From Eubacterium ruminantium (GTDB taxonomy: Bacteria; Bacillota; Clostridia; Lachnospirales; Lachnospiraceae), in the NCBI RefSeq assembly GCF_900167085.1, contig NZ_FUXA01000007.1, positions 1-64,000 of the forward strand: a DNA stretch of 64,000 nucleotides, given 5' to 3'. Made by a program: the position numbers and the translations under genes. Under the pieces are notes generated by a model. The model saw nothing but the letters and a program-made list of their open reading frames with translations, searched no databases and had not been told where the DNA came from. Each line of letters begins with the position of its first letter. The first letter of the stretch is position 1. Positions 16,401-25,454 of the stretch are shown here, piece by piece.

Positions 16401-17796
16401 TCGCTCCATCTATTATGGAAATTCCTTCGCTTGTTGCTGCAGCTATCTTACCCGAATGTAATTCAATGAGACTATTTATAGTATTGGATGGAAGCCCGTT
16501 AACTCTTCCTAAAAACTGCGGTTCATCCTTGCCATTCCATTTGCAAATACCAAAACGTCTGAATGTCGCAACCCAGATATTGCCATAACGGTCTTTTATA
16601 ATATCACTTACGCCGACGCCTTTTAACACATCTGTAAGTTCATTCTTTTCAAGTTTATTCTGAGTATTGATTATATAAAGTCCTTCATCGGTGCAGACAT
16701 ATCTGTTGCCATCGATAACCTTTATACAGTTTACTGAATACTCCGGAAGATTATTTCTGGAAGTAAAATCAGTAAATTTACTCATCGCCAGATGAAGAAG
16801 TCCGTTTCTTGAAGATGAAAGCCATATTCCACCTTCATAATCTACTATCATCGAAGATATATAACTATCTACTTTAAGATTCTGTATATTACGGTAAACA
16901 CTGTCATTTCCGATATATCCCAGTCCGTTATCAGTACATACATAAAGGGTATCTTTATCGAAATACATGTCATTTATACCATAGTTTCCGGAAGCGTATT
17001 CTGTTACATTTGAAAGCTCTGTTACTTTAATTATCTCGCCACTTACAGAACCTGCATATATAGCATCTTCACCCGCTATAAGACAAGTAAGTTCTTCTAT
17101 CCCGAAATTCTCTGTCTTTTCGGTTCTGACAATACTTGCTCCATCACCGGAAAAACTGATATTGAATAACTGGTTGCCTCCGTCTATACCCCATACTTTA
17201 TTGTTAAAGTATGTGATCTTTCTAATATTTTTATCAGGGAAATAATCTTCGGGAGTAAGGACCAAAGAATCTTCATTTACTCTAAAAAGTCCGTTTGATG
17301 CGGCTACAAAAATGATTCCATTTTCAGTTTCACACACATCATTGATCGTCTTTATACCGTTATAGTAATCAGAAGAAAAATGATGCATTTCATTTCCCTT
17401 TTTGTAGAAAAGACCATAATTATTGGTAGCTATCCAAAGTCTTCCCTGGCTATCCTGGAAAAGGTCATTTATACAGTAAACATCCGCTTTCTCCGTATCC
17501 CAAAGATTGAAAACCTTGAACTCATTTCCGTCATATCTGTAAAGACCGCCGTCGGTACCTACCCATATATAACCTGACGCCGACTGATATACACAGTTAA
17601 CTTCGTTACTTCCGAGTCCGTTATCCTGAGTAAATAACGTAGAAATATATTCAGAAACTTTAAAATGGTCCGAGCCGGTTTCAGCTTTAACTTTCCTGAT
17701 CCGTCCATTTCCCGATACTACAAATAGGCATGTAATAATACATGCCCAAATTGTAATAAATGATATTAACTTTTTTAAAGTCTTATTTCTGATCAT
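13405..17796 (-). CDS. Hybrid two-component sensor (beta-propeller-Y_Y_Y-kinase-receiver-HPt) with Asn in place of the phospho-acceptor His
   Basis: 1463 residues. A signal/anchor helix (about 8-28) is followed by an extracellular two-component regulator propeller (repeats such as GYIWVGTDGGLYRYDG, GRLWIATNNYGLF), a Y_Y_Y domain (about 650-745), a membrane helix (ISIIALAVLLVSLAVFVFM), and a kinase. The H-box reads YLANISNEIKIPINAI, so the usual S-H-E has become S-N-E. The ATPase boxes look intact (LLDNAQKYT, DTGIGI, GTGIGLAIAK). A receiver follows with FMDMIMPVMNG and LKPL, then an HPt domain (VHAIRTSSGNIGA) and a charged tail. This suggests allosteric or HPt-based signalling rather than autophosphorylation. 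Polysaccharide or surface signal sensing is usual for this architecture. Confidence 0.85.
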   Translation of the reverse strand: MIRNKTLKKLISFITIWACIITCLFVVSGNGRIRKVKAETGSDHFKVSEYISTLFTQDNGLGSNEVNCVYQSASGYIWVGTDGGLYRYDGNEFKVFNLWDTEKADVYCINDLFQDSQGRLWIATNNYGLFYKKGNEMHHFSSDYYNGIKTINDVCETENGIIFVAASNGLFRVNEDSLVLTPEDYFPDKNIRKITYFNNKVWGIDGGNQLFNISFSGDGASIVRTEKTENFGIEELTCLIAGEDAIYAGSVSGEIIKVTELSNVTEYASGNYGINDMYFDKDTLYVCTDNGLGYIGNDSVYRNIQNLKVDSYISSMIVDYEGGIWLSSSRNGLLHLAMSKFTDFTSRNNLPEYSVNCIKVIDGNRYVCTDEGLYIINTQNKLEKNELTDVLKGVGVSDIIKDRYGNIWVATFRRFGICKWNGKDEPQFLGRVNGLPSNTINSLIELHSGKIAAATSEGISIIDGANVENYTVNDGLDYPNITSVIETDDGKIIAGSEGGGIYVISGKNIKNYNTKNGMTSDMVTCITKGESGYYIGTDNGITFYGDTVRALSSIDFSNNVYDVVPSGDTVWVIGSKGVLKTNEAELLGTSGISSRYYVRGDGLIRTVNGSSKSAVDSNGVLYICCTSGIETMNTENIKINTAPPKLTVSEIDVDGKDYSFDEIGGNLTIPSKTNKITITFGVLTYVNRENLEVSYNLSGFDKETIRISGNAPMQAQYTNLDGGEYTFYLSAVNADGVQSEKAMTFTIEKEFGFFERRSVKISIIALAVLLVSLAVFVFMKLRKVLRGKNKELEMLVKEHEDTVKTSTAKNDYLANISNEIKIPINAIINLAENTMNSGARTTEEQENLKNIVIQSTDIIDKVDGIIRLAKLESGRENSINAPYSITTLVCDLSDRMINMIGDKPIKFFVELGKDIPDILIGDFEKIKSVLMYLLDNAQKYTREGSITLTVDCYKYSDPKNERLYSLVFGVADTGIGIRKDRLDHIFEVYNITSNKQESGYPGTGIGLAIAKKLSDVMNGSIDVESTYGVGSTFTFSIIQERPEGSIYQTNVNADVIELVSMEEAEQMWTPDVSILFVDDVELNTTVAAGIMNQMEIKCDIASSGINAIDMVMNNEYDLVFMDMIMPVMNGTDTMKEIRELNDEKFSSLPIIAMTENVISEDRQKLIEEGFTDVILKPLDKRNLATMIMNNVDRSKVKYRTSDMSQYIKESRYSEGLEKLSLKLDVAKVLEKIGGNINVYNKMLSSFYTRNKNVEEELRLKFHEDYRGFRSRVHAIRTSSGNIGAVGIVNMVSTIEAAVNIGNKTYVSDNLEDFLEMMQDTVDAIGEYVLFVETRKGISDTEFAANKVEEENRVVEEKVKEAKEEKSKEEKAEEDKGVEEENVDDDEKEILQESDLMDIDGLMLIDKYAKDENIEKIREEYDKLMMITYSSDDKDFLDVLGENIKEENYENISELVHTYLDLKS

Positions 17797-17803
17797 AATA
17801 GTT

Positions 17804-19027
17804 TTATTTTGATTCAGTAATCTCTACAATGGTTTCCTTCATGATCTCAATAGCTTTATCGCAGTCTTCCTTTGTTGCAATAAGCGGTGGAACAAGACGT
17901 ACAACTGCAGGTCTAACAGCAGTCATAAGAAGATATTTCTTCTCAGCACAAGTATATTTTAATTCATTTGCTATAGGAACATCAAATTCAATACCTGTGA
18001 TCTGTCCGATTCCTCGAATCTCTTTAACATGTGGAAGTTCTTTTGCTCTCTCCCTAAAATATGCACCTGTTTCTTTTGCATTTTCAGGAAGCTTCTTCTC
18101 AAGGAGTTCCTCGATCTGTGCATAAGCTGCTGCACAGCATACAGGATTTCCACCGAATGTTGTTCCGTGTGCACCAGGTCCGAATGTATTCATGATTTTT
18201 TCTGTTGAACACATAGCACCTATAGGCATTCCGCCACCCATAGCCTTTGCCATGGTAATGATATCAGGCTTAACTCCGTATGTCATATAACCCATGATAT
18301 CACCTGTACGTCCCCATCCTGTCTGAACTTCATCAAAGATAAGGAGCATATTCTTCTCATCACAAAGCTTTCTTAAACCAACAAGGAAATCTTTATCAGC
18401 AGGATATACACCGCCTTCTCCCTGTACAGGCTCAACCATGATTGCGATCACATCATCTGTTGCCGCCTCTTTAAAAGCTTCAAGATTGTTGAATTCTGCA
18501 TATTTAAATCCTTCAACTAAAGGTGCAAAGCCTTTCTGTATAGCGCTATCCGGCTGACCGGTAGCTGCAAGTGTACCGAGTGTTCTTCCATGAAAGCTGT
18601 TAAGAGCTGTAACGATCTTAAATCTTTCAGGTCCGAAATTATCTACACCATATTTACGTGCAAGCTTGATAGCTGCTTCATTTGCTTCAGCTCCACTGTT
18701 CTGGAACTGAATCTTATCCATCTTTATTGTCTCACAGATAAGCTTAGCAAGCATGATCTGTGGTAATGTATAACAGTAATTTGAAGAATGAACCATCTCG
18801 TCAATCTGCTGCTTAACATACTTAGAAACTCTTTCATTACAGTGACCTGCAGCATTTACCGCAATGCCGCCAAGGAAATCAAGATATGCATTTCCTTCTT
18901 CATCATATATATACATTCCCTTTGCTTTTTCAGCAATGAAATCAAAACGAGGAAACTGTTCATTAAGATATTTCTTGGCAGTCTCTTCTACTTCAGCTTT
19001 TGTCATTCCAAAATCTTTCATATTCAT
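17804..19027 (-). CDS. argD: Acetylornithine/succinylornithine-type aminotransferase (class III)
   Basis: About 407 residues. PLP-enzyme class III hallmarks: YLDFLGGIAVNAAGHC, the glycine-rich FQNSGAEANEAAIKLAR, LLIFDEVQTGWGRTG with the PLP-contacting Asp, and the Schiff-base lysine in IITMAKAMGGGMPIG. Converts N-acetylglutamate semialdehyde to N-acetylornithine in arginine synthesis; related ornithine or GABA aminotransferases cannot be excluded, and no other arg genes are near. ATG 19027 chosen with AGGATGGTGAT upstream. It sits 8 nt upstream of the sensor gene, an odd pairing. Confidence 0.82.
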   Translation of the reverse strand: MNMKDFGMTKAEVEETAKKYLNEQFPRFDFIAEKAKGMYIYDEEGNAYLDFLGGIAVNAAGHCNERVSKYVKQQIDEMVHSSNYCYTLPQIMLAKLICETIKMDKIQFQNSGAEANEAAIKLARKYGVDNFGPERFKIVTALNSFHGRTLGTLAATGQPDSAIQKGFAPLVEGFKYAEFNNLEAFKEAATDDVIAIMVEPVQGEGGVYPADKDFLVGLRKLCDEKNMLLIFDEVQTGWGRTGDIMGYMTYGVKPDIITMAKAMGGGMPIGAMCSTEKIMNTFGPGAHGTTFGGNPVCCAAAYAQIEELLEKKLPENAKETGAYFRERAKELPHVKEIRGIGQITGIEFDVPIANELKYTCAEKKYLLMTAVRPAVVRLVPPLIATKEDCDKAIEIMKETIVEITESK

Positions 19028-19135
19028 TATAATCACCATCCTACATCAATATTAATATCAATTAATATCAGTTATTTCACCTGAAGTATCCGATCAGGTA
19101 TTTATCATTCTTCAACTGAGATATACTACAATATA

Positions 19136-21277
19136 CTATAATATCATACTCAGTGCAATTCGCTTCTTCTGAATATCTACAGAAAGAACCTTAACTTCCA
19201 CAATATCTCCAACCTTAACTACATCAAGAGGATGCTTAACGAACTTCTTATTAGTTAGCTGAGAGATATGAACAAGTCCGTCCTGGTGAACTCCGATATC
19301 AACAAATGCACCGAAATCGATAACATTTCTGACTGTTCCCTTAAGTATCATTCCTTCCTTAAGATCCTTCATGTCAAGGACATCTGAACGAAGTACTACA
19401 GGTGGCATATCAGCTCTCGGGTCTCTTCCCGGTCTTTCAAGCTCCTTGATTATATCCTTGAGAGTTGGTTCACCAATGCCAATCTCTTCTGCTGTTTTCT
19501 TGTAATCATTTATAAATATAACCGACTTACCGTCTTTTATATCTTCCTTCTTAATCTTACACTTATCAAGAAGCTTCTCTGCTGCTTCATAACTTTCAGG
19601 ATGAACACCTGTATTATCAAATGGATCGGTTCCGTTAGCGATTCTCATGAAACCTGCACACTGCTCATATGCTTTAGGTCCGAGCTTTGGAACTTTAAGA
19701 AGCTCTTTTCTATTCTTAAATGCACCGTTTTCTTCTCTGAATGCAACTATATTCTTGGCAATAGTCTTATTGATTCCGGAAATGTATTCCATAAGTGGTG
19801 CTGAAGCTGTATTAAGATCTACACCTACAGTATTAACGCAGTCTTCAACTACACTTCCAAGTCTTTCTCCAAGTTTCTTCTGATTCATATCATGCTGATA
19901 CTGACCAACACCGATTGCCTTAGGATCAATCTTTACAAGTTCAGCAAGCGGATCCTGAAGTCTTCTTGCAATTGATGCGGCACTTCTCTGTCCTACATCA
20001 AACTCAGGAAATTCTTCTGTTGCAAGTTTACTTGCAGAATATACTGACGCACCTGCTTCATTGGTGATAGCGTAACTTACTCCTCCACCGATCTCACTGA
20101 TTATCTCAGCAACTATCTGCTCAGACTCTCTGCTGGCTGTACCGTTTCCGATAGAAATAAGTGAAATATTGTATTTTTTGATAAGCTGCTTAACCTTTTC
20201 CTTTGCAGCCTTTATCTTTACTTCATTTGTAGGAGCTGTAGGATAAACAACTGCTGTATCAAGGACTTTACCTGTTGAATCAACAACAGCAAGCTTACAA
20301 CCTGTTCTAAAAGCAGGATCCCATCCAAGAACATTTCTTCCTGCTACAGGAGGCTGCATAAGGAGCTGCTCAAGGTTCTTTCCGAAAACAGTGATAGCAC
20401 TGTCTTCAGCTACTTCAGAAAGCTCATTTCTTATATCTCTCTCAATAGCCGGAGCAAGAAGTCTGTCATAACTGTCTTTAATGGCCTTCTTAAGAAAATC
20501 ATTTACCACTGCATTGTCTGAAATGATTATATTCTTCTCAAGATATGCCTGAATCTCATCAACAGGGGCCTCAATCTTAACAGTAAGGAACTTCTCCTTC
20601 TCGCCTCTATTTAAAGCAAGTGTCTTATATCCTGCTACCTTCTTTAAAGGCTCACTGTATTCATAATAATTTTCATATACAGATTCTGCTTCCTTGTCCT
20701 TTGCATTTGAAATGAGGGAGCCCTTATCAAATGTAAGATTTCTTATATATGATCTATATTCAGCTGTATCCGAAATATCTTCCGCAATAATGTCTGACGC
20801 TCCGTTTAAAGCATCATCAGCTGTAAGTACTTCTTTCTCTTCTGAAATATATTTGAGTGCTTCTTTCTCCAGATCAAAAGTACTTCCCGCAAGCATAATA
20901 GCCTGTGCAAACGGCTCAAGTCCTTTCTCCTTGGCGATCATTGCTCTGGTTCTCTTCTTCTGTTTATAAGGCGCATAAAGGTCTTCAACAGCAACAAGTG
21001 TCTCAGCAGCTTCAATCTTCTTCTTAAGTTCGTCTGTAAGCTTCCCCTGCTCTTCAATCGAACTGATAACCGCTGCCTTTCTTTCTTCAAGATTACGCAA
21101 ATATTTGAGTCTCTCATCAAGCTCTCTTAACTGCTCATCTGTAAGAGTTCCTGTTTTTTCCTTTCTATATCTCGCGATAAAAGGTACAGTATTTCCTTCA
21201 TCAAGAAGGGTAACCGCTGCATCCACTCGCCATAATTCAACATTAAGTTCCTTCGCAATAACTGCATTAATATTCAC
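19136..21277 (-). CDS. tex: Tex, S1-domain RNA-binding transcription accessory protein
   Basis: 713 residues with the full Tex order: N-terminal helices (WRVDAAVTLLDEGNTVPFIARYRKEKTG), YqgF-like domain (GWDPAFRTGCKLAVVD), helix-hairpin-helix (VGVDLNTASAPLMEYISGI, KVPKLGPKAYEQCAGFMRI) and C-terminal S1 domain (GAFVDIGVHQDGLVHISQLT). Tex binds nucleic acid and affects transcription and stress tolerance in several bacteria. Stand-alone gene between the ABC exporter and argD. Confidence 0.93.
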   Translation of the reverse strand: MNINAVIAKELNVELWRVDAAVTLLDEGNTVPFIARYRKEKTGTLTDEQLRELDERLKYLRNLEERKAAVISSIEEQGKLTDELKKKIEAAETLVAVEDLYAPYKQKKRTRAMIAKEKGLEPFAQAIMLAGSTFDLEKEALKYISEEKEVLTADDALNGASDIIAEDISDTAEYRSYIRNLTFDKGSLISNAKDKEAESVYENYYEYSEPLKKVAGYKTLALNRGEKEKFLTVKIEAPVDEIQAYLEKNIIISDNAVVNDFLKKAIKDSYDRLLAPAIERDIRNELSEVAEDSAITVFGKNLEQLLMQPPVAGRNVLGWDPAFRTGCKLAVVDSTGKVLDTAVVYPTAPTNEVKIKAAKEKVKQLIKKYNISLISIGNGTASRESEQIVAEIISEIGGGVSYAITNEAGASVYSASKLATEEFPEFDVGQRSAASIARRLQDPLAELVKIDPKAIGVGQYQHDMNQKKLGERLGSVVEDCVNTVGVDLNTASAPLMEYISGINKTIAKNIVAFREENGAFKNRKELLKVPKLGPKAYEQCAGFMRIANGTDPFDNTGVHPESYEAAEKLLDKCKIKKEDIKDGKSVIFINDYKKTAEEIGIGEPTLKDIIKELERPGRDPRADMPPVVLRSDVLDMKDLKEGMILKGTVRNVIDFGAFVDIGVHQDGLVHISQLTNKKFVKHPLDVVKVGDIVEVKVLSVDIQKKRIALSMIL

Positions 21278-21300
21278 TTTAATAACCTCCGTAAGTTAAA

Positions 21301-23034
21301 TTAAACATTTTTATACTGGCTGTTAAACAGGTCACTGTAAAATCCACCCAGTTTCATGAGACTTTCATGATTGCCCTGCTCGATGATATTTCCATCTTTC
21401 ATAACAAGGATCATATCAGCTTCCATAATTGTTGAAAGTCTGTGTGCTACGATAAAACTTGTTCTTCCTGCCATAAGCTTTGCAAATGCTCTCTGTACAC
21501 GAAGTTCAGTTCTTGTATCTATAGATGACGTAGCTTCATCAAGTATAAGCATCGGTGGAACCGAAAGCATTACTCTTGTAATACAGAGCAGCTGTTTCTG
21601 TCCCTGAGAAAGGCTTCCACCATCCTCTCCGAGCACTGTATCATATCCATTTGGCAGTCTTTTGATAAAACTATGGGCATGTGTAGCCTTAGCTGCCGCA
21701 ATGATCTCTTCATCCGTAGCTTCACGGCCGTAGGCTATATTTTCTTTGATGCTGGCAGCCTTAAGCCATGTTTCCTGAAGAACCATACCATAATTATCTC
21801 TGAGACTCTTTCTTGTTATATCTCTTACATCATTTCCTTCAACCTGTATTGATCCGCTGTTTACGTCATAGAATCTCATAAGAAGATTTATAACCGTACT
21901 CTTACCGCATCCTGTCGGACCTACTATAGCTACTCGCATCCCCGGCTTTACAAGAAGGTTGAGATTCTGAATAAGCTTCTTATCAGGAACATAAGAGAAA
22001 TTAACATCTTTAAGCATTACGCTGCCTTTAACATCTTTAAGGACAACTGCATTTTCCTTATCCGGAGTTTCAGGCTCTTCATCTATAAGTTCAAATACTC
22101 TTCCCGCACAGGCAAGGGCATTTTGAAGTTCAGTAACAACGCCGGATATTTCATTAAATGGCTTCGTGTACTGATTTGCATAACTGAGGAAACATGTAAG
22201 CTGTCCAACTGTTATCCTTCCCTTAAGGACGAAGACAGCTCCCACTATACCAACCGCAGCATAAACAAGATTGTTGATGAATCTTGTACTTGGATTTATT
22301 AAAGATGAGAAAAATGTTGCCTTAAGACTCACGTCCGCAAGTTCATCATTTATCTTATCAAAACGTTCTATCGCATCGTCTTCATATGAGAAAGCCTGAA
22401 CGACTTTTTCATTTCCGACCATTTCTTCTACCATTCCTGTAAGAAGTGCTCTCTTCTCCGACTGCTTCACGAAAAGGTTATATGTCTTCTTAGCTATGAA
22501 TGCCGCTACAAAAAGCGAAAGCGGTGTAAGAAGAACTACAACCAAAGTTATGGTTATATTCAGAGTGAACATAAAGCAAAGTGTTCCTATGATCATAACC
22601 AATCCCGTGAAGAACTGAGAGAATCCCATTAAAAGTCCGTCACTGAACTGATCTATGTCCGCAATGATCCTTGAAACAAAATCTCCATACTGCTTTGTAT
22701 CAAGATAGCTGAGCGGAAGGCTCTGAATATGATCAAATGCTTTCTTTCTTATGTCTTTAACAACTCTATATGTTATATGATTGTTGATCACATTCATTAT
22801 CCACTGGAATAAAGCCGCCAAAAGTATAACCATGATCATTCTGATCAGTATCTTTGAAATGCCGTCAAGATCAACAATTCCCGGCGCTATTATAAGGTCT
22901 ATGGCTTTACCCGCAAGGATAGGCACATACAGTGAAAGCAGTGTTGTCGCAGCTGCAGCCATAAGTGAAATGATAATAAGCGGAATGTATGGTTTTAAAT
23001 ATTTGACAACTCTTCCGATAGTCTTCTTATTCAT
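21301..23034 (-). CDS. ABC exporter half-transporter, consensus ATPase site subunit
   Basis: 577 residues: six membrane helices (about 15-300), then a nucleotide-binding domain with Walker A GPTGCGKST, signature LSQGQKQ, Walker B MLILDEATSSID and switch His in VAHRLST. The catalytic Glu and His are present. It pairs with the gene at 23034, with stop and start overlapping, forming a heterodimeric multidrug-type exporter (LmrCD/TM287-288 class). Substrate not predictable. Membrane protein. Confidence 0.9.
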   Translation of the reverse strand: MNKKTIGRVVKYLKPYIPLIIISLMAAAATTLLSLYVPILAGKAIDLIIAPGIVDLDGISKILIRMIMVILLAALFQWIMNVINNHITYRVVKDIRKKAFDHIQSLPLSYLDTKQYGDFVSRIIADIDQFSDGLLMGFSQFFTGLVMIIGTLCFMFTLNITITLVVVLLTPLSLFVAAFIAKKTYNLFVKQSEKRALLTGMVEEMVGNEKVVQAFSYEDDAIERFDKINDELADVSLKATFFSSLINPSTRFINNLVYAAVGIVGAVFVLKGRITVGQLTCFLSYANQYTKPFNEISGVVTELQNALACAGRVFELIDEEPETPDKENAVVLKDVKGSVMLKDVNFSYVPDKKLIQNLNLLVKPGMRVAIVGPTGCGKSTVINLLMRFYDVNSGSIQVEGNDVRDITRKSLRDNYGMVLQETWLKAASIKENIAYGREATDEEIIAAAKATHAHSFIKRLPNGYDTVLGEDGGSLSQGQKQLLCITRVMLSVPPMLILDEATSSIDTRTELRVQRAFAKLMAGRTSFIVAHRLSTIMEADMILVMKDGNIIEQGNHESLMKLGGFYSDLFNSQYKNV

Positions 23035-24815
23035 TATCTGTCACCTGCCTTTCCATTTGCAGCAGGTGCGTCATTTGACTGATTCTGCGAATTATATATT
23101 TCCTTATAGACATCACAATCTTTCATAAGTTCATCATGTGAACCGATACCGACTACATTTCCGTCATCTAATACCACAATCTTATCAGCGTAACGGATTG
23201 AGGATGTTCTCTGGGAAACGATAAATGTTGTCATTCCCTTGGAATAATCCTTTATAGAGGCTCTAAGCTTTGCATCTGTCGCAAAGTCAAGAGCTGATGA
23301 ACTGTCATCAAGAATAAGTATATCAGGCTTTCTGACAAGGGCTCTTGCTATACAGAGTCTCTGCTTCTGACCGCCCGAAAGATTTGTAGCCCCCTGATTA
23401 AGCATAAACTCAAGATTACCGTCTTTCTCCATAACGAAATCATAAGCCTGAGCAGCTTTAAGGGCTTCATTTATCTCTTTATCATCCGCGTCTTTCTTGC
23501 CCCATCTGATATTGTCAGCGATGCTTCCTTTAAAAAGAACCGCTTTCTGAGGAACGATGCCTATCTTATGTCTAAGCTCTTTCTTGCCGTAGTCTTTGAC
23601 ATTCTTACCGTCAACAAGAAGTTCACCATCTGAAACATCATAAAATCTTGGAATAAGATTAACCAATGTGGACTTTCCTGCACCGGTACCACCTATAATT
23701 CCCACAGTCTCTCCTTCATATACAGAGAGATTCAGACCTTCAAGGGAATTCTCTCCGGAACCTTTGTATTTGAAACTGATATTATTGAAGGAAACTCGTG
23801 GAATACTACCTGATTCGTTTACATTACCGGCTTCATCAGTGCTGCCGACCCCATCAGCCACATATGTAATAGAAGACTCTTCTCCAAGTATTGCAGCGAC
23901 TCTATGTCCACAGGCTATAGCCTTTGTTGTTGTCACAATTAGGTTCGCAAGTTTTATAAGCTCGATAAGGATCTGCGACATGTAATTTACAAGGGCGATA
24001 ACCTGTCCCTGAGACAGTCCAAATGCCTCAACCCTTATTGCACCTTTATGAATAAGCGCAACCGTTCCCAAGTTGATAACTACAAATGTTATAGGATTAA
24101 GAAGTGCTGAAATATGTCCTACAAATAACTGGCTTTTCATAAGCCCTGTTGTAGCTTCGTCAAAATCTTTAATGTCAGCTTCCTGATGATTAAATGCTCT
24201 TACAACTCTCGCACCTACAAGATTCTCTCTTGTAATAAGAGTAACCTTATCAAGTCTTCCCTGAACCTTCTTATATAATGGCACAGTAGAAAAAATAATA
24301 CCGAAAACAATTGCGATAAGTATCGGAAGAACGATAACAAATACAACCGCTGTCTTAACATCAACTGTAAATGCCATGATAACCGCACCGAATACTATAA
24401 ATGGCGATCTAAGGAACAGACGCAGAACCATATTTACGCCTGTCTGCATCTGATTGACATCACTGGTCATTCTCGTAATGAGTGTTGCCGTTCCATTTTT
24501 ATCTATCTCATTGTATGAAATACTCATGATATGTTTGAAAAGATCGGATCTTAATTCTCGTCCGAATCCCATAGCAGCCTTTGCCGCGAAATACTGTGCT
24601 GTTACCGAGCATATAAGTCCGATTAAAGCAAGAAGAATGAGCATACCGCCCATTTTATAGATATATACCTTATCGTTCTCAGCAATTCCCACATCGATCA
24701 TCTTTGCGACAACCAGCGGAACGAAAAGTTCAAATGTCGCCTCAAGCATCTTGAAAAGAGGCGCCATGACTGTTTGTAATTTATAATTTTTTAAATATTT
24801 AAGTATACTTTTCAT
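23034..24815 (-). CDS. ABC exporter half-transporter, degenerate ATPase site subunit
   Basis: 593 residues: six membrane helices and an ATPase domain with Walker A GGTGAGKST and signature LSGGQKQ. Walker B reads ILILDDSSSALD, so the catalytic Glu is Asp, and the switch region reads VSQRTSS, so the His is Gln. This is the classic degenerate site of heterodimeric exporters. The start is at ATG 24815. The divergent DtxR/MntR-like gene at 25078 shares the promoter region and may control the pair. Confidence 0.9.
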   Translation of the reverse strand: MKSILKYLKNYKLQTVMAPLFKMLEATFELFVPLVVAKMIDVGIAENDKVYIYKMGGMLILLALIGLICSVTAQYFAAKAAMGFGRELRSDLFKHIMSISYNEIDKNGTATLITRMTSDVNQMQTGVNMVLRLFLRSPFIVFGAVIMAFTVDVKTAVVFVIVLPILIAIVFGIIFSTVPLYKKVQGRLDKVTLITRENLVGARVVRAFNHQEADIKDFDEATTGLMKSQLFVGHISALLNPITFVVINLGTVALIHKGAIRVEAFGLSQGQVIALVNYMSQILIELIKLANLIVTTTKAIACGHRVAAILGEESSITYVADGVGSTDEAGNVNESGSIPRVSFNNISFKYKGSGENSLEGLNLSVYEGETVGIIGGTGAGKSTLVNLIPRFYDVSDGELLVDGKNVKDYGKKELRHKIGIVPQKAVLFKGSIADNIRWGKKDADDKEINEALKAAQAYDFVMEKDGNLEFMLNQGATNLSGGQKQRLCIARALVRKPDILILDDSSSALDFATDAKLRASIKDYSKGMTTFIVSQRTSSIRYADKIVVLDDGNVVGIGSHDELMKDCDVYKEIYNSQNQSNDAPAANGKAGDR

Positions 24816-24943
24816 TGATAAAAAACTTCTTCCACTAATTCATAACCAAATAAAAAAACACTAAAAGAGTATAGCATTTTTCATATAAAAAATAAAGCGA
24901 TACATATTTCGGCAATTATAGAATTTCCCGAATATACAGGAAT

Positions 24944-25036
24944 TGTTAGAGTCTACTCACGCATGTTAGATTAATTCAACTTCTGTTAGTTTTTTAGAAG
25001 ATTATTATTGATAATAGACTTTCATAATGCTATACT
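24944..25036 (+). promoter_or_regulatory. Promoter of the DtxR-type regulator with three phased TGTTAG repeats
   Basis: TTGATA (25008-25013), 17 nt, TATACT (25031-25036) forms a sigma-A promoter. Upstream, TGTTAG occurs at 24944, 24964 and 24984, spaced exactly 20 bp (about two helical turns). This lies in the 24816-25077 divergent gap and could be the binding array of the metal-dependent regulator or of another activator. Spacing is seen directly; the binder is inferred. Confidence 0.55.
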
Positions 25037-25077
25037 ATCTATATTGTGAACAATTATATTTTTTAAGGGGATTTAAC

Positions 25078-25440
25078 ATGCATTCTAATGAATCAGCCGA
25101 AGATTATCTTGAGGCAATACTTGTACTCGGAACCAAGCTTCCTGTAGTTAGATCTGTTGATGTATCTAACGAACTCGGATATAAAAAATCAAGCGTAAGT
25201 ATCGCTATGAAAAATCTTCGTGAGAAAAAATACATAACAATGACCGATGCCGGATATATCTATCTGACAGAAGAAGGAAAGAAAATAGCCGAAAGCGTTT
25301 ACGAACGCCATCAGTTCTTTACAAATATACTCCAGGAACTCGGAGTATCCAAAGAAATCGCATCAAAGGATGCCTGCCGTATCGAACATGTTATCAGTCA
25401 GGAAAGCTTTGAAGCGATCAAAAATCATTTCAAAAAATAA
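25078..25440 (+). CDS. DtxR/MntR-family metal-dependent transcriptional regulator
   Basis: 120 residues from ATG 25078 (AAGGGG 7 nt upstream); the longer frame from 25027 lacks a site. The winged helix SAEDYLEAILVLG, VRSVDVSNELGYKKSSVSIAM, YIYLTEEGKKIAESVYERH is typical of DtxR/MntR, and FFTNILQELGVSKEIASKDACRIEHVIS provides metal-binding and dimer residues (C, E, H). No SH3-like C-terminal domain, so it is the short MntR form. It is divergent from the ABC exporter, suggesting metal-linked control. Confidence 0.85.
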   Translation: MHSNESAEDYLEAILVLGTKLPVVRSVDVSNELGYKKSSVSIAMKNLREKKYITMTDAGYIYLTEEGKKIAESVYERHQFFTNILQELGVSKEIASKDACRIEHVISQESFEAIKNHFKK

Positions 25441-25454
25441 CCAGGTATGTCTGT

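Noticed and set aside
18788-19084. Plus-strand ORF of 98 residues opposite argD
   Set aside because: Antisense to the conserved N-terminus of the aminotransferase, with no ribosome site.
12239-25440. Extension of the accessory island to the right of repeat copy 2
   Set aside because: Gene content becomes ordinary chromosomal metabolism and transport, with no recombinases, IS pieces or attachment-like repeats.
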